64,000 nt of DNA from Glycine soja (taxonomy: Eukaryota; Streptophyta; Magnoliopsida; Fabales; Fabaceae): assembly GCF_004193775.1 (NCBI RefSeq), contig NC_041021.1, forward strand, positions 23,528,632 through 23,592,631. The letters run 5' to 3'. Positions 1-12,178 of the stretch are shown one piece after another (the stretch's first letter is position 1; every line of letters starts with the position of its first letter). The notes below the pieces were generated by a model. It saw nothing but the letters and a program-made list of their open reading frames with translations. It was not told the DNA's origin and made no database searches. Position numbers and translations under genes: made by a program.

Positions 1-3000
1 TGCGTTTTCGTTCATGCATCCTCTACCCACGAGTTTGGAGCCATGCGTAGTGATTGGTTAGTGCAATTCTCAATTCTCTAACCCTTTTTCGGAGCCAGAT
101 GTATTGCGTTTTCGTTCATGCATCCTCCACACACGAGTTTGGAGCTATGCGTAGTGATTGCTTAGTGCAATTCTCCATTCTCTACCCCATTTTCGGAGCC
201 CCATGAATTGTGTTTTCGTTCATGCAACCTCCACCCAGGAGTTTTGAGCCATGCGTAGTGATTGCTTAGTGCAATTCTCCATTCTCGACCCCTTTTTCGG
301 AGCCCCATGAATTGCGTTTTCGTTCATGCATCCTCCACCCACGAGTTTGGATCCATGCATAGTGATTGGTTAGTGCAATTCTCAATTCTCTAACCCTTTT
401 TCGGAGCCCCTTGAATTGTGTTTTCGCTCATGCAACCTCCACCCACGTGTTTGGAGCCATGCGTAGTGATTGCTTAGTGCAATTCTCCATTCTCTACCCC
501 TTTTTCGGAGCCCCATGAACTGTGTTTTCGTTCATGCATCCTCCACCCACGAGTTTGGAGCCATGCGTAGTGATTTATTAGTGCAATTCTTCATTCTTTA
601 CCCCTTTTTCAGAGCCCCATGAATTGTGTTTTCGTTCATGCATCCTTCACCCACGAGTTTGGAGCCATCCGTAGTGATTTCTTAGTGCAATTCTCCATTC
701 TCATCCCTGTTTCGAAGCCCCATGAATTGCGTTTTCGTTCATGCATCCTCCACCCACGAGTTTGGAGCCATGCGAAGTGATTGCTTAGTGCAATTCTCCG
801 TTCTCTACCCCTTCTTTCGGAGCCACATGAATTGCGTTTTCGTTCATGCACCCTCCACCCACGAGTTTGGAGCCATGCGTAGTGATTGCTTAGTGCAATT
901 CTCCATTCTCTATACCTTTTTCAGAGCCCCATGAATTGTGTTTTCGTGCATGCATCCTCCACCCACGAGTTTGGAGCCATGCGTAGTGATTGGTTAGTGC
1001 AATTCTCAATTCTCTAACCCTTTTTCGGAGCCCCATGAATTGCGTTTTCGTTCATGCATCCTCCACCCACGAGTTTGGAGCCACGCGTAGTGATTGGTTA
1101 GTGCAATTCTCAATTCTCTAACCCCTTTTCGGAGCCCCTTGAATTGTGTTTTCGCTCATGCAACCTCCACCCACGAGTTTGGAGCCATGCGTAGTGATTG
1201 CTTAGTGCAATTCTCCATTCTCTACCCCTTTTTCGGAGCCCCATGAATTGCGTTTTTGTTCATGCATCCTCCACCCACGAGTTTGGAGCCTTGGGTAGTG
1301 ATTGCTTAGTGCAATTCTCCATTCTCTACCCTGTTTCGGAGCCCCATGAATTGCGTTTTCATTCATGCATCCTCCACCCACGAGTTTGGAGCCATGCGTA
1401 GTGATTGCTTAGTGCAATTCTCCATTCTCTACCCCTTTTTCGGAGCCCCATGAATTGCGTTGTTGTTCATGCATCCATCACCCACGAGTTTGGAGCCATG
1501 CGTAGTGATTGCTTAGTGCAATTCTCCATTCTCTACCGCTTTTACGGAGCCCCATGAATTGCGCTTTCGTTCATGCATCCTCCACCCACGAGTTTGGAGC
1601 CATACGTAGTGAGTGCTTAATGCAATTCTCCATTCTCTACCCCTTTTTTAGAGCCCCATGTGTTGCGTTTTCATTCATGCAATCTCCACCCACGAGTTTG
1701 GAGCCATGCGTAGTGATTGCTTGGTGCAATTCTCCATTCTCTACCCCTTTTTCGGAGCCCCATCAATTGCGTTTCTGTTCATGCATCCTCCACCCACGAG
1801 TTTGGAGCCATCCGTAGTGATTTCTTAGTGCGATTCTCCATTCTCATCCCTGTTTCGGAGCCCCAATGTATTGCGTTTTCATTCATGCATCCTCCACCCA
1901 CGAGTTTGGAGCCATGCGTAGTGATTGCTTAGTGCAATTCTCCATTATCTATACCTTTTTCAGAGCCCCATGAATTGTGTTTTCGTTCATGCATCCTCCA
2001 CCCACGAGTTTGGAGCCATGCGTAGTGATTGCTTTGTGCAATTCTACATTCTCTAACCCTTTTTCGGAGCCCCATGAATTGCGTTTTTGTTCATGCATCC
2101 TCCACCCACGAGTTAGGAGCTATGCGTAGATATTGCTTACTGCAATTCTCCATTCTCTACCCCTTTTTCGGAGCCCCATGAATTGCGTTTTTGTTCATGC
2201 ATCCTCCACCCACGAGTTTGGAGCCTTGGGTAGTGATTGCTTAGTGCAATTCTCCATTCTCTACCCTGTTTCGGAGCCCCATGAATTGCGTTTTCATTCA
2301 TGCATCCTCCACCCACGAGTTTGGAGCCATGCGTAGTGATTGCTTAGTGCAATTCTCCATTCTCTACCCCTTTTTCGGAGCCCCATGAATTGCGTTTTGT
2401 TCATGCATCCATCACCCACGAGTTTGGAGCCATGCGTAGTGATTGCTTAGTGCAATTCTCCATTCTCTACCGCTTTTACGGAGCCCCATGAATTGCGTTG
2501 TTGTTCATGCATCCATCACCCACGAGTTTGGAGCCATGCGTAGTGATTGCTTAGTGCAATTCTCCATTCTCTACCGCTTTTACGGAGCCCCATGAATTGC
2601 GCTTTCGTTCATTCATCCTCCACCCACGAGTTTGGAGCCATACGTAGTGAGTGCTTAATGCAATTCTCCATTCTCTACCCCTTTTTTAGAGCCCCATGTG
2701 TTGCGTTTTCATTCATGCAATCTCCACCCACGAGTTTGGAGCCATGCGTAGTGATTGCTTGGTGCAATTCTCCATTCTCTACCCCTTTTTCGGAGCCCCA
2801 TCAATTGCGTTTCTGTTCATGCATCCTCCACCCACGAGTTTGGAGCCATCCGTAGTGATTTCTTAGTGCAATTCTCCATTCTCTTCCCTGTTTCGGAGCC
2901 CCAATGAATTGCGTTTTCATTCATGCATCCTCCACCCACGAGTTTGGAGCCATGCGTAGTGATTGCTTAGTGCAATTCTCCATTATCTGTACCTTTTTCA

Positions 3001-3136
3001 GAGCCCCATGAATTGTGTTTTCGTTCATGCATCCTCCACCCACGAGTTTGGAGCCATGCGTAGTGATTGCTTTGTGCCATTCTACATTCTCTAACCCTTT
3101 TTCGGAGCCCCATGAATTGCGTTTTTGTTCATGCAT

Positions 3137-5247
3137 CCTCCACCCACGAGTTTGGAGCTATGCGTAGATATTGCTTACTGCAATTCTCCATTCTCTACCC
3201 CTTTTTCGGAGCCCCATGAATTGCGTTTTTGTTCATGCATCCTCCACCCACGAGTTTGGAGCCTTGGGTAGTGATTGCTTAGTGCAATTCTCCATTCTCT
3301 ACCCTGTTTCGGAGCCCCATGAATTGCGTTTTCATTCATGCATCCTCCACCCACGAGTTTGGAGCCATGCGTAGTGATTGCTTAGTGCAATTCTCCATTC
3401 TCTACCCCTTTGTCGGAGCCCCATGAATTGCGTTGTTGTTCATGCATCCATCACCCACGAGTTTGGAGCCATGCGTAGTGATTGCTTAGTGCAATTCTCC
3501 ATTCTCTACCGCTTTTACGGAGCCCCATGAATTGCGCTTTCATTCATGCATTCTCCACCCACGAGTTTGGAGCCATGCGTAGTGATTGCTTGGTGCAATT
3601 CTCCATTCTCTACCCCTTTTTCGGAGCCCCATCAATTGCGTTTTCGTTCATGCATCCTCCACCCACGAGTTTGGAGCCATCCGTAGTGATTGCTTAGTGC
3701 AATTCTCCATTCTCTACCCCTTTTTCGGAGCCCCATGAATTGCGTTGTTGTTCATGCATCCATCACCCACGAGTTTGGAGCCATGCGTAGTGATTGCTTA
3801 GTGCAATTCTCCATTCTCTACCGATTTTACGGAGCCCCATGAATTGCGTTGTTGTTCATGCATCCATCACCCACGAGTTTGGAGCCATGCGTAGTGATTG
3901 CTTAGTGCAATTCTCCATTCTCTACCGCTTTTACGGAGCCCCATGAATTGCGCTTTCGTTCATTCATCCTCCACCCACGAGTTTGGAGCCATACGTAGTG
4001 AGTGCTTAATGCAATTCTCCATTCTCTACCCCTTTTTTAGAGCCCCATGTGTTGCGTTTTCATTCATGCAATCTCCACCCACGAGTTTGGAGCCATGCGT
4101 AGTGATTGCTTGGTGCAATTCTCCATTCTCTACCCCTTTTTCGGAGCCCCATCAATTGCGTTTCTGTTCATGCATCCTCCACCCACGAGTTTGGAGCCAT
4201 CCGCAGTGATTTCTTAGTGCAATTCTCCATTCTCTTCCCTGTTTCGGAGCCCCAATGAATTGCGTTTTCATTCATGCATCCTCCACCCACGAGTTTGGAG
4301 CCATGCGTAGTGATTGCTTAGTGCAATTCTCCATTATCTATACCTTTTTCAGAGCCCCATGAATTGTGTTTTCGTTCATGCATCCTCCACCCACAAGTTT
4401 GGAGCCATGCGTAGTGATTGCTTTGTGCAATTCTACATTCTCTAACCCTTTTTCGGAGCCCCATGAATTGCGTTTTTGTTCATGCATCCTCCACCCACGA
4501 GTTTGGAGCTATGCGTAGATATTGCTTACTGCAATTCTCCATTCTCTACCCCTTTTTCGGAGCCCCATGAATTGCGTTTTTGTTCATGCATCCTCCACCC
4601 ACGAGTTTGGAGCCTTGGGTAGTGATTGCTTAGTGCAATTCTCCATTCTCTACCCTGTTTCGGAGCCCCATGAATTGCGTTTTCATTCATGCATCCTCCA
4701 CCCACGAGTTTGGAGCCATGCGTAGTGATTGCTTAGTGCAATTCTCCATTCTCTACCCCTTTGTCGGAGCCCCATGAATTGCGTTGTTGTTCATGCATCC
4801 ATCACCCACGAGTTTGGAGCCATGCGTAGTGATTGCTTAGTGCAATTCTCCATTCTCTACCGCTTTTACGGAGCCCCATGAATTGCGCTTTCATTCATGC
4901 ATTCTCCACCCACGAGTTTGGAGCCATGCGTAGTGATTGCTTGGTGCAATTCTCCATTCTCTACCCCTTTTTCGGAGCCCCATCAATTGCGTTTTCGTTC
5001 ATGCATCCTCCACCCACGAGTTTGGAGCCATCCGTAGTGATTGCTTAGTGCAATTCTCCATTCTCTACCCCTTTTTCGGAGCCCCATGAATTGCGTTTTT
5101 GTTCATGCATCCTCCACCCACGAGTTTGGAGCCTTGGGTAGTGATTGCTTAGTGCAATTCTCCATTCTCTACCCTGTTTCGGAGCCCCATGAATTGCGTT
5201 TTCATTCATGCATCCTCCACCCACGAGTTTGGAGCCATGCGTAGTGA
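3137..5247. repeat. Older higher-order block with 1351-bp period (13 monomers)
   Basis: The succession of variant monomers from about 3171 recurs at 4522, and that from 3482 recurs at 4833. Both offsets are 1351 bp, or 13 monomers. Other offsets in this array are 1038 (2133 to 3171), 934 (4522 to 5456) and 1142 (5456 to 6598), that is 10, 9 and 11 monomers. The higher-order unit has therefore changed length by gain or loss of whole monomers. Confidence 0.75.
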
Positions 5248-6534
5248 TTGCTTAGTGCAATTCTCCATTATCTATACCTTTTTCAGAGCCCAATGAATTG
5301 TGTTTTCGTTCATGCATCCTCCACCCACGAGTTTGGAGCCATGCGTAGTGATTGCTTTGTGCAATTCTACATTCTCTAACCCTTTTTCGGAGCCCCATGA
5401 ATTGCGTTTTTGTTCATGCATCCTCCACCCACGAGTTTGGAGCTATGCGTAGATATTGCTTACTGCAATTCTCCATTCTCTACCCCTTTTTCGGAGCCCC
5501 ATGAATTGCGTTTTTGTTCATGCATCCTCCACCCACGAGTTTGGAGCCTTGGGTAGTGATTGCTTAGTGCAATTCTCCATTCTCTACCCTGTTTCGGAGC
5601 CCCATGAATTGCATTTTCATTCATGCATCCTCCACCCACGAGTTTGGAGCCATGGGTAGTGATTGCTTAGTGCAATTCTCCATTCTCTACCCCTTTTTCG
5701 GAGCCCCATGAATTGCGTTTTTGTTCATGCATCCTCCACCCACGAGTTTGGAGCCTTGGGTAGTGATTGCTTAGTGCAATTCTCCATTCTCTACCCTGTT
5801 TCGGAGCCCCATGAATTGCGTTTTCATTCATGCATCCTCCACCCACGAGTTTGGAGCCATGCGTAGTGATTGCTTAGTGCAATTCTCCATTCTCTACCCC
5901 TTTTTCGGAGCCCCATGAATTGCGTTGTTGTTCATGCATCCACCACCCACGAGTTTGGAGCCATGCGTAGTGATTGCTTAGTGCAATTCTCCATTCTCTA
6001 CCGCTTTTACGGAGCCCCATGAATTGCGCTTTCGTTCATTCATCCTCCACCCACGAGTTTGGAGCCATGCGTAGTGAGTGCTTAGTGCAATTCTCCATTC
6101 TCTACCGCTTTTACGGAGCCCCATGAATTGCGTTTTCATTCATGCAATCTCCACCCACGAGTTTGGAGCCATGCGTAGTGAGTGCTTAATGCAATTCTCC
6201 ATTCTCTACCCCTTTTTCGGAGCCCCATCAATTGCGTTTTTGTTCATGCATCCTCCACCCACGAGTTTGGAGCCATCCGTAGTGATTTCTTAGTGCAATT
6301 CTCCATTCTCTTCCCTGTTTCGGAGCCCCAATGAATTGCGTTTTCATTCATGCATCCTCCACCCACGAGTTTGGAGCCATGCGTAGTGATTGCTTAGTGC
6401 AATTCTCCATTATCTATACCTTTTTCAGAGCCCCATGAATTGTGTTTTCGTTCATGCATCCTCCACCCACGAGTTTGGAGCCATGCGTAGTGATTGCTTT
6501 GTGCAATTCTACATTCTCTAACCCTATTTCGGAG

Positions 6535-8404
6535 CCCCATGAATTGCGTTTTTGTTCATGCATCCTCCACCCACGAGTTTGGAGCTATGCGTAGATATTG
6601 CTTAGTGCAATTCTCCATTCTCTACCCCTTTTTCGGAGCCCCATGAATTGCGTTTTTGTTCATGCATCCTCCACCCACGAGTTTGGAGCCTTGGGTAGTG
6701 ATTGCTTAGTGCAATTCTCCATTCTCTACCCTGTTTCGGAGCCCCATGAATTGCGTTTTCATTCATGCATCCTCCACCCACGAGTTTGGAGCCATGCGTA
6801 GTGATTGCTTAGTGCAATTCTCCATTCTCTACCCCTTTTTCGGAGCCCCATGAATTGCGTTGTTGTTCATGCATCCATCACCCACGAGTTTGGAGCCATG
6901 CGTAGTGATTGCTTAGTACAATTCTCCATTCTCTACCGCTTTTAAGGAGCCCCATGAATTGCGCTTTCGTTCATTCATCCTCCACCCACGAGTTTGGAGC
7001 CATACGTAGTGAGTGCTTAATGCAATTCTCCATTCTCTACCCCTTTTTTAGAGCCCCATGTGTTTCATTTTCATTCATGCAATCTCCACCCACGAGTTTG
7101 GAGCCACGCGTAGTGATTGCTTGGTGCAATTCTCCATTCTCTACCCCTTTTTCGGAGCCCCATCAATTGCGTTTTTGTTCATGCATCCTCCACCCACGAG
7201 TTTGGAGCCACCCGTAGTGATTTCTTAGTGCAATTCTCCATTCTCTTCCCTGTTTCGGAGCCCCAATGTATTGCGTTTTCATTCATGCATCCTCCACCCA
7301 CGAGTTTGGAGCCATGCGTAGTGATTGCTTAGTGCAATTCTCCATTATCTATACCTTTTTCAGAGCCCCATGAATTGTGTTTTCGTTCATGCATCCTCCA
7401 CCCACGAGTTTGGAGCCATGCGTAGTGATTGCTTTGTGCAATTCTACATTCTCTAACCCTATTTCGGAGCCCCATGAATTGCGTTTTTGTTCATGCATCC
7501 TCCACCCACGAGTTTGGAGCTATGCGTAGATATTGCTTAGTGCAATTCTCCATTCTCTACCCCTTTTTCGGAGCCCCATGAATTGCGTTTTTGTTCATGC
7601 ATCCTCCACCCACGAGTTTGGAGCCTTGGGTAGTGATTGCTTAGTGCAATTCTCCATTCTCTACCCTGTTTCGGAGCCCCATGAATTGCGTTTTCATTCA
7701 TGCATCCTCCACCCACGAGTTTGGAGCCATGCGTAGTGATTGCTTAGTGCAATTCTCCATTCTCTACCCCTTTTTCGGAGCCCCATGAATTGCGTTGTTG
7801 TTCATGCATCCATCACCCACGAGTTTGGAGCCATGCGTAGTGATTGCTTAGTACAATTCTCCATTCTCTACCGCTTTTAAGGAGCCCCATGAATTGCGCT
7901 TTCGTTCATTCATCCTCCACCCACGAGTTTGGAGCCATACGTAGTGAGTGCTTAATGCAATTCTCCATTCTCTACCCCTTTTTTAGAGCCCCATGTGTTT
8001 CATTTTCATTCATGCAATCTCCACCCACGAGTTTGGAGCCACGCGTAGTGATTGCTTGGTGCAATTCTCCATTCTCTACCCCTTTTTCGGAGCCCCATCA
8101 ATTGCGTTTTTGTTCATGCATCCTCCACCCACGAGTTTGGAGCCACCCGTAGTGATTTCTTAGTGCAATTCTCCATTCTCTTCCCTGTTTCGGAGCCCCA
8201 ATGTATTGCGTTTTCATTCATGCATCCTCCACCCACGAGTTTGGAGCCATGCGTAGTGATTGCTTAGTGCAATTCTCCATTATCTATACCTTTTTCAGAG
8301 CCCCATGAATTGTGTTTTCGTTCATGCATCCTCCACCCACGAGTTTGGAGCCATGCGTAGTGATTGCTTTGTGCAATTCTACATTCTCTAACCCTTTTTC
8401 GGAG
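6535..8404. repeat. Tandem 935-bp higher-order repeat (9 monomers), two copies
   Basis: Marker variants recur at an exact 935-bp offset. The GAGCTATGCGTAGATATTG monomer at about 6582 recurs at about 7517, the TTAAGGAGCC variant at 6951 recurs at 7886, and the ATGTGTTTCATTTTC variant at 7057 recurs at 7992. Private variants such as ACCCTATTTCGG (near 6522 and 7457) are shared by both copies. A third partial copy continues to about 8470. This is a recent segmental duplication by unequal exchange inside the satellite. Confidence 0.85.
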
Positions 8405-9059
8405 CCCCATGAATTGCGTTTTTGTTCATGCATCCTCCACCCATGAGTTTGGAGCTATGCGTAGATATTTCTTAGTGCAATTCTCCATTCTCTACCCCTT
8501 TTTCGGAGCCCCATGAATTGTGTTTTCGTTCATGCATCCTCCACCCACGAGTTTTGAGGCATGCGTAGTGATTGGTTAGTGCAATTCTCAAGTCTCTAAC
8601 CCTTTTTCGGAGCCCCATGAATTGCGTTTTCGTTCATGCATCCTCCACCCACGAGTTTGGAGCCATGCGTAGTGATTGGTTAGTGCAATTCTCAATTCTC
8701 TAACCCTTTTTCGGAGCCCCTTGAATTGTGTTTTTGCTCATGCAACCTCCACCGACGAGTTTGGAGCCATGCGTAGTGATTGCTTAGTGCAATTCTCCAT
8801 TCTCTACCCTGTTTCGGAGCCCCTTGAATTGCGTTTTCGTTCATGCATCCTCCACCCCCGAGTTTGGAGCCATGCGTAGTGATTGATTTATGCAATTCTC
8901 CATTCTCTAACCCTTTTTCTGAGCCCCAATGAATTGCGTTTTCGTTCATGCATCCTCCACCCACGAGTTTGGAGCCATGCGTAGTGATTGCTTAGTGCAA
9001 TTCTCCATTCTCTATAGGTTTTTCAGAGCCCCATGATTTGTGTTTTCGTTCATGCATCC

Positions 9060-10720
9060 TGTCGCAACCTACCCTTCGGCGGGAGGGCGACGCGAGACTC
9101 GCGGGATGCGTGTTCCACGGAAGGAATACGCGCGGAGTCGCCACCAACATTTATTTCAGGAAAACGTCGGAAAAATCGGAAAAGACGCGATCTACGAACT
9201 TTTAAGTGAAAGGTTCGGGAGTTGTATTTACGCGCGAAGAAGGTATTAGCACCCCACACGTCCGTCCCAAGGGACGGCAGCCTTTAATCGAATGTGCAAA
9301 CATGACCTTGATTTTTACGTTCCCTTTTATGTCCTTTTATCCTTTTTATATTTTTCCTTTTTTGTGGTCGACAAGGGTGTTTCCCTTTGCTCCTACGTAT
9401 TCCTCAATTTGGGATGAGAAAATCAGACCTACGTAGTTCTTTCTTATCAAGTGATTCTTTTTTTACTTCAAGGGGTGATCATTTTAAGGCGTTGGACCTT
9501 AAAAATGATCCATTTTACTTAGTGAGAAAATGAAATGACAAACTTCAAAAGCCTATTTTTATGGACGAGCTTGACTAGGCGAGTTGATTTTAGCCTTAGT
9601 TTCACTTTAGTTATTAATCAATTCGATTAAGAATGAGAAATCCCAAAGAGAAAACGTCCGATTGATTTTCCACTTTATTTTACTAAAAGATGTTTTTTTT
9701 ATTATTATATTATTTTTTACCTCTTTTTTGATTTCCAACGTGGTTACAGCACGACCGAACGGTCGGAATTCATTTTAACCGAAGTTAATGGATAATACAA
9801 TTCAAACGTTCGGTGGAAATTTATTTTATTTTTTAGTTAAGCGAGAAATGACTTAAGTAAAATGGCTTAAGCACGTCAAGAGGGGGTATAAAAAGTAAAC
9901 AAAACGAGAATAAATATGCACAAAACACAATGTGGACCACCATGGGTGCATAGAATGAATTGAAAAGCTTGGTTCGAGGTACTTACCCGTTGAAGATCGA
10001 AGAACGATGAAGAACGAATGAAGAACGTCGAAGAACGATTGAAACCTTTGCGAAATTCCTCACGGAAAACGTTACGGAAACGTTTCGGAAGCACCTCGGC
10101 TTAGATTTTATTCACGGAAACAATTTTTCCAAGCAAATTCGAAAGAGAGAGAAGTGCCAAAGGGGCTGAACCCTTTTCTTCTTCACTTCCTCCCCTATTT
10201 ATAGCAAAATAGGGGAGGTGGTTGCCGCCCAGCTCGCCCAGGCGAGCTCAGCTCGCCCAGGCGAGCCAGGTTTCTTCCTCCAGAAGCAACAGCCTTCTGG
10301 AGGAATATTCTGGAAGGCCCAAGTGGGCCTGGGTGCTATTTGCACCCCCATTTTTACTAAGTACACCCCCCTCTGCTTTTTTTTGGTGATTATTTTTTCG
10401 TAAAGTTACGGAAACTTACGAATTTCGTAACGATACTTGTTTTCTTTCCGTAATGTTACGGAACCTTGCGGATTACATAATCATCCCCTTTTTGACTTAC
10501 GGAATGTTGCGGAACCTCACTTAATTATGCAACGATGCTTCCATTTGATTTCCGGTGTGTCACGGAAACTTACGGATTGTGCATCAATATTTTTTTGGTT
10601 TTTCGGCATGTCCTGGAATTTCACAAATTGCCTAATGATGGATGCCAAGCACCTCGCAAGGACCAAAGAAAGGTCGCATGTCATCAAGCAAAGGTCCCCA
10701 GACGAAATTAGGGTATGACA
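9060..10720 (-). repeat. 3' LTR of the Tat element (1661 bp)
   Basis: On the minus strand it starts TGTCATACCCTAATTTCG (10720) and ends GGTTGCGACA (9060), the canonical TG...CA form. It is bounded by a purine tract on the internal side and satellite on the outer side. It contains a TATA-like box at 10195-10204 and the family word ACTACGTAGGTCTGA near 9427-9441 (seen reversed on the plus strand). Its left part (9060 to about 9640) matches the partner LTR at 21035 closely. The rest matches the LTRs at 43088 and 61078 much better than it matches the partner. Confidence 0.93.
10195..10204 (-). promoter_or_regulatory. TATA-like box of the Tat LTR
   Basis: Minus-strand CTATAAATAG lies inside the LTR, downstream of its TGTCAT end, and is conserved as CTATAAATAG-like boxes in the related LTRs (22171-22179 minus, 43571-43578 plus). 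This is the likely core promoter for genomic retrotransposon RNA and the U3/R boundary zone. Confidence 0.6.
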
Positions 10721-10737
10721 GTTGCCCCTCTTTACTT
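10721..10737 (-). other. Polypurine tract (plus-strand primer) of the Tat element
   Basis: The minus strand reads AGTAAAGAGGGGCAAC immediately before the LTR start TGTCATACC. The same arrangement (GGAAAGAGGGGCAAC before TGTCATACC) occurs on the plus strand at 43073-43087. This fixes element orientation and identifies 9060-10720 as the 3' LTR. Confidence 0.85.
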
Positions 10738-10840
10738 GTCTTTTATTGGAGATAAAAGGAAAGTAAAGATAAGACACTAATTTCGTTCCTCTCGATTTGA
10801 CGAGAGTCGCGGGTGACCATAAAATCTCCTCATGCAAATG

Positions 10841-11496
10841 ACTTGTTGTTCCCGAATTTTCACAAATTGCCTAATGATGGGTGCCGAGCACCTCACAAGG
10901 ACCAAAGAAAGGTCGCATGTCATCAAGCAAAGGTCCCCGGACGAAAACTAGTGTATGACACTAATTTCGCTCCTCTCGGTTGACGAGAGTCGCGGGTGAC
11001 CATGACTTGTCGTTCCCGGAATTTCTCAAATCGCCTAATGATGGGTGCCAAGCACCTCACAAGGACCAAAGAAAGGTCGCATGTGATCAAGCAAAGGTCC
11101 CCGGACGAAAACTAGTGTATGACACTAATTTCGCTCCTCTCGGTTGACGAGAGTCGCGGGTGACCATGACTTGTCGTTCCCGGAATTTCTCAAATCGCCT
11201 AATGATGGGTGCCAAGCACCTCACAAGGACCAAAGAAAGGTCGCATGTGATCAAGCAAAGGTCCCCGGACGAAAACTAGTGTATGACACTAATTTCGCTC
11301 CTCTCGGTTGACGAGAGTCGCGGGTGACCATGACTTGTCGTTCCCGGAATTTCTCAAATCGCCTAATGATGGGTGCCAAGCACCTCACAAGGACCAAAGA
11401 AAGGTCGCATGTGATCAAGCAAAGGTCCCCGGACGAAAACTAGTGTATGACACTAATTTCGCTCCTCTCGGTTGACGAGAGTCGCGGGTGACCATG
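10841..11496 (-). repeat. 164-bp tandem repeat in the Tat 3' UTR, four copies
   Basis: Copies start at about 10841, 11005, 11169 and 11333, with exactly 164-bp spacing; the last three are practically identical and the first is slightly diverged. Each unit joins two parts. One part matches the first ~110 bp of the LTR (GGTCCCCGGACGAAAACTAG, CAAGGACCAAAGAAAGGTCG). The other matches the 3' UTR just upstream of the polypurine tract (GACGAGAGTCGCGGGTGACC). The join lies at a shared TGTC and skips the polypurine tract. The repeat is therefore a chimera of UTR and U3, amplified in tandem. Confidence 0.93.
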
Positions 11497-11626
11497 AAAT
11501 TTCCGCATGTAAATGACTTGTTGTTCCCGGAGGAACAAAAGGTGCAGAAGACTATGTCAGCCTCTGCATGCTATCAAGCGTTCTGTCTTACAGATAGCAA
11601 AAGAATGTTTATACGGCTAACCACTC

Positions 11627-12178
11627 GGGTATTTCCGCGTATCATCGGGCCCGCCGCCTCTGGATGACACAAGGGTGCGGATAACCGTAAGGTATCTCCG
11701 CGTATCATCAGGCCCGCCGCCTCTGGATGACACAAGGGTGCACAACGACCAAATTTTGTCTCTGCTTGTCATCGGGCCCGCCGCCTCTGGATGACAAAAG
11801 GGTGCGGATAACCGTAAGGTATCTCCGCGTATCATCGGGCCCGCCGCCTCTGGATGACACAAGGGTGCAGAATGACCAAATTTTGTCTCTGCTTGTCATC
11901 GGGCCCGCCGCCTCTGGATGACAAAAGGGTGCGGATAACCGTAAGGTATCTCCGTGTATCATCGGGCCCGCCGCCTCTAGATGACACAAGGGTGCGGATA
12001 ACCATAAGGTATCTCCGCGTATCATCGGGCCCGCCGCCTCTGGATGACACAAGGGTGCAGAATGACCAAATTTTGTCTCTGCTTGTCATCGGGCCCGCCG
12101 CCTCTGGATGACAAAAGGGTGCGGATAACCGTAAGGTATCTCTGCGTATCATCGGGCCCGCCGCCTCTGGGTCCAAAG
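11627..12178 (-). repeat. 63-bp GC-rich tandem repeat, nine copies, in the Tat 3' UTR
   Basis: The core GGGCCCGCCGCCTCTGGATGA recurs nine times at about 63-bp intervals (first near 11647, last near 12152; the second copy has AGGCCC). Two spacer types alternate: GGATAACCGTAAGGTATCTC and GACCAAATTTTGTCTCTGC. The period is a multiple of three, so the upstream ORF reads through it as a 21-residue repeat. Its GC content is far above that of the flanking AT-rich spacer. Confidence 0.93.

Larger units (their letters stand above)
1..9059. repeat. Satellite array 1, 103/104-bp monomer, heterogeneous
   Basis: About 87 head-to-tail copies of a 103-104 bp monomer. Each monomer carries the words ATGAATTGCG, TTCATGCATCCTCCACCCA, GAGTTTGGAGCCATGCG and GTGCAATTCTCCATTCTC followed by a C/T run and CGGAGCCCC. 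Monomers fall into recognisable variants (for example TTGTTGTTCATGCATCCATC, GAGCCTTGGGTAG, TTATCTATACCTTTTTCAG, GCGTAGATATTGCTTA) that recur in fixed order, so the array has higher-order structure. The many 60-100 codon reading frames here arise from the repeat phase and are not genes. The array continues beyond the left window edge and is cut at 9059 by a retrotransposon LTR. From memory it does not resemble the 91/92-bp soybean centromere repeats, but I could not compare them. Confidence 0.97.

Noticed and set aside
1..9059. Centromeric satellite assignment
   Set aside because: Monomer length and words do not match what I remember of the 91/92-bp soybean centromere repeats. Centromere function cannot be judged from sequence alone.
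11617..12111. ORFs on both strands inside the 63-bp array
   Set aside because: They follow from a period divisible by three with no stop in the unit; only the frame continuous with the upstream ORF is worth noting.
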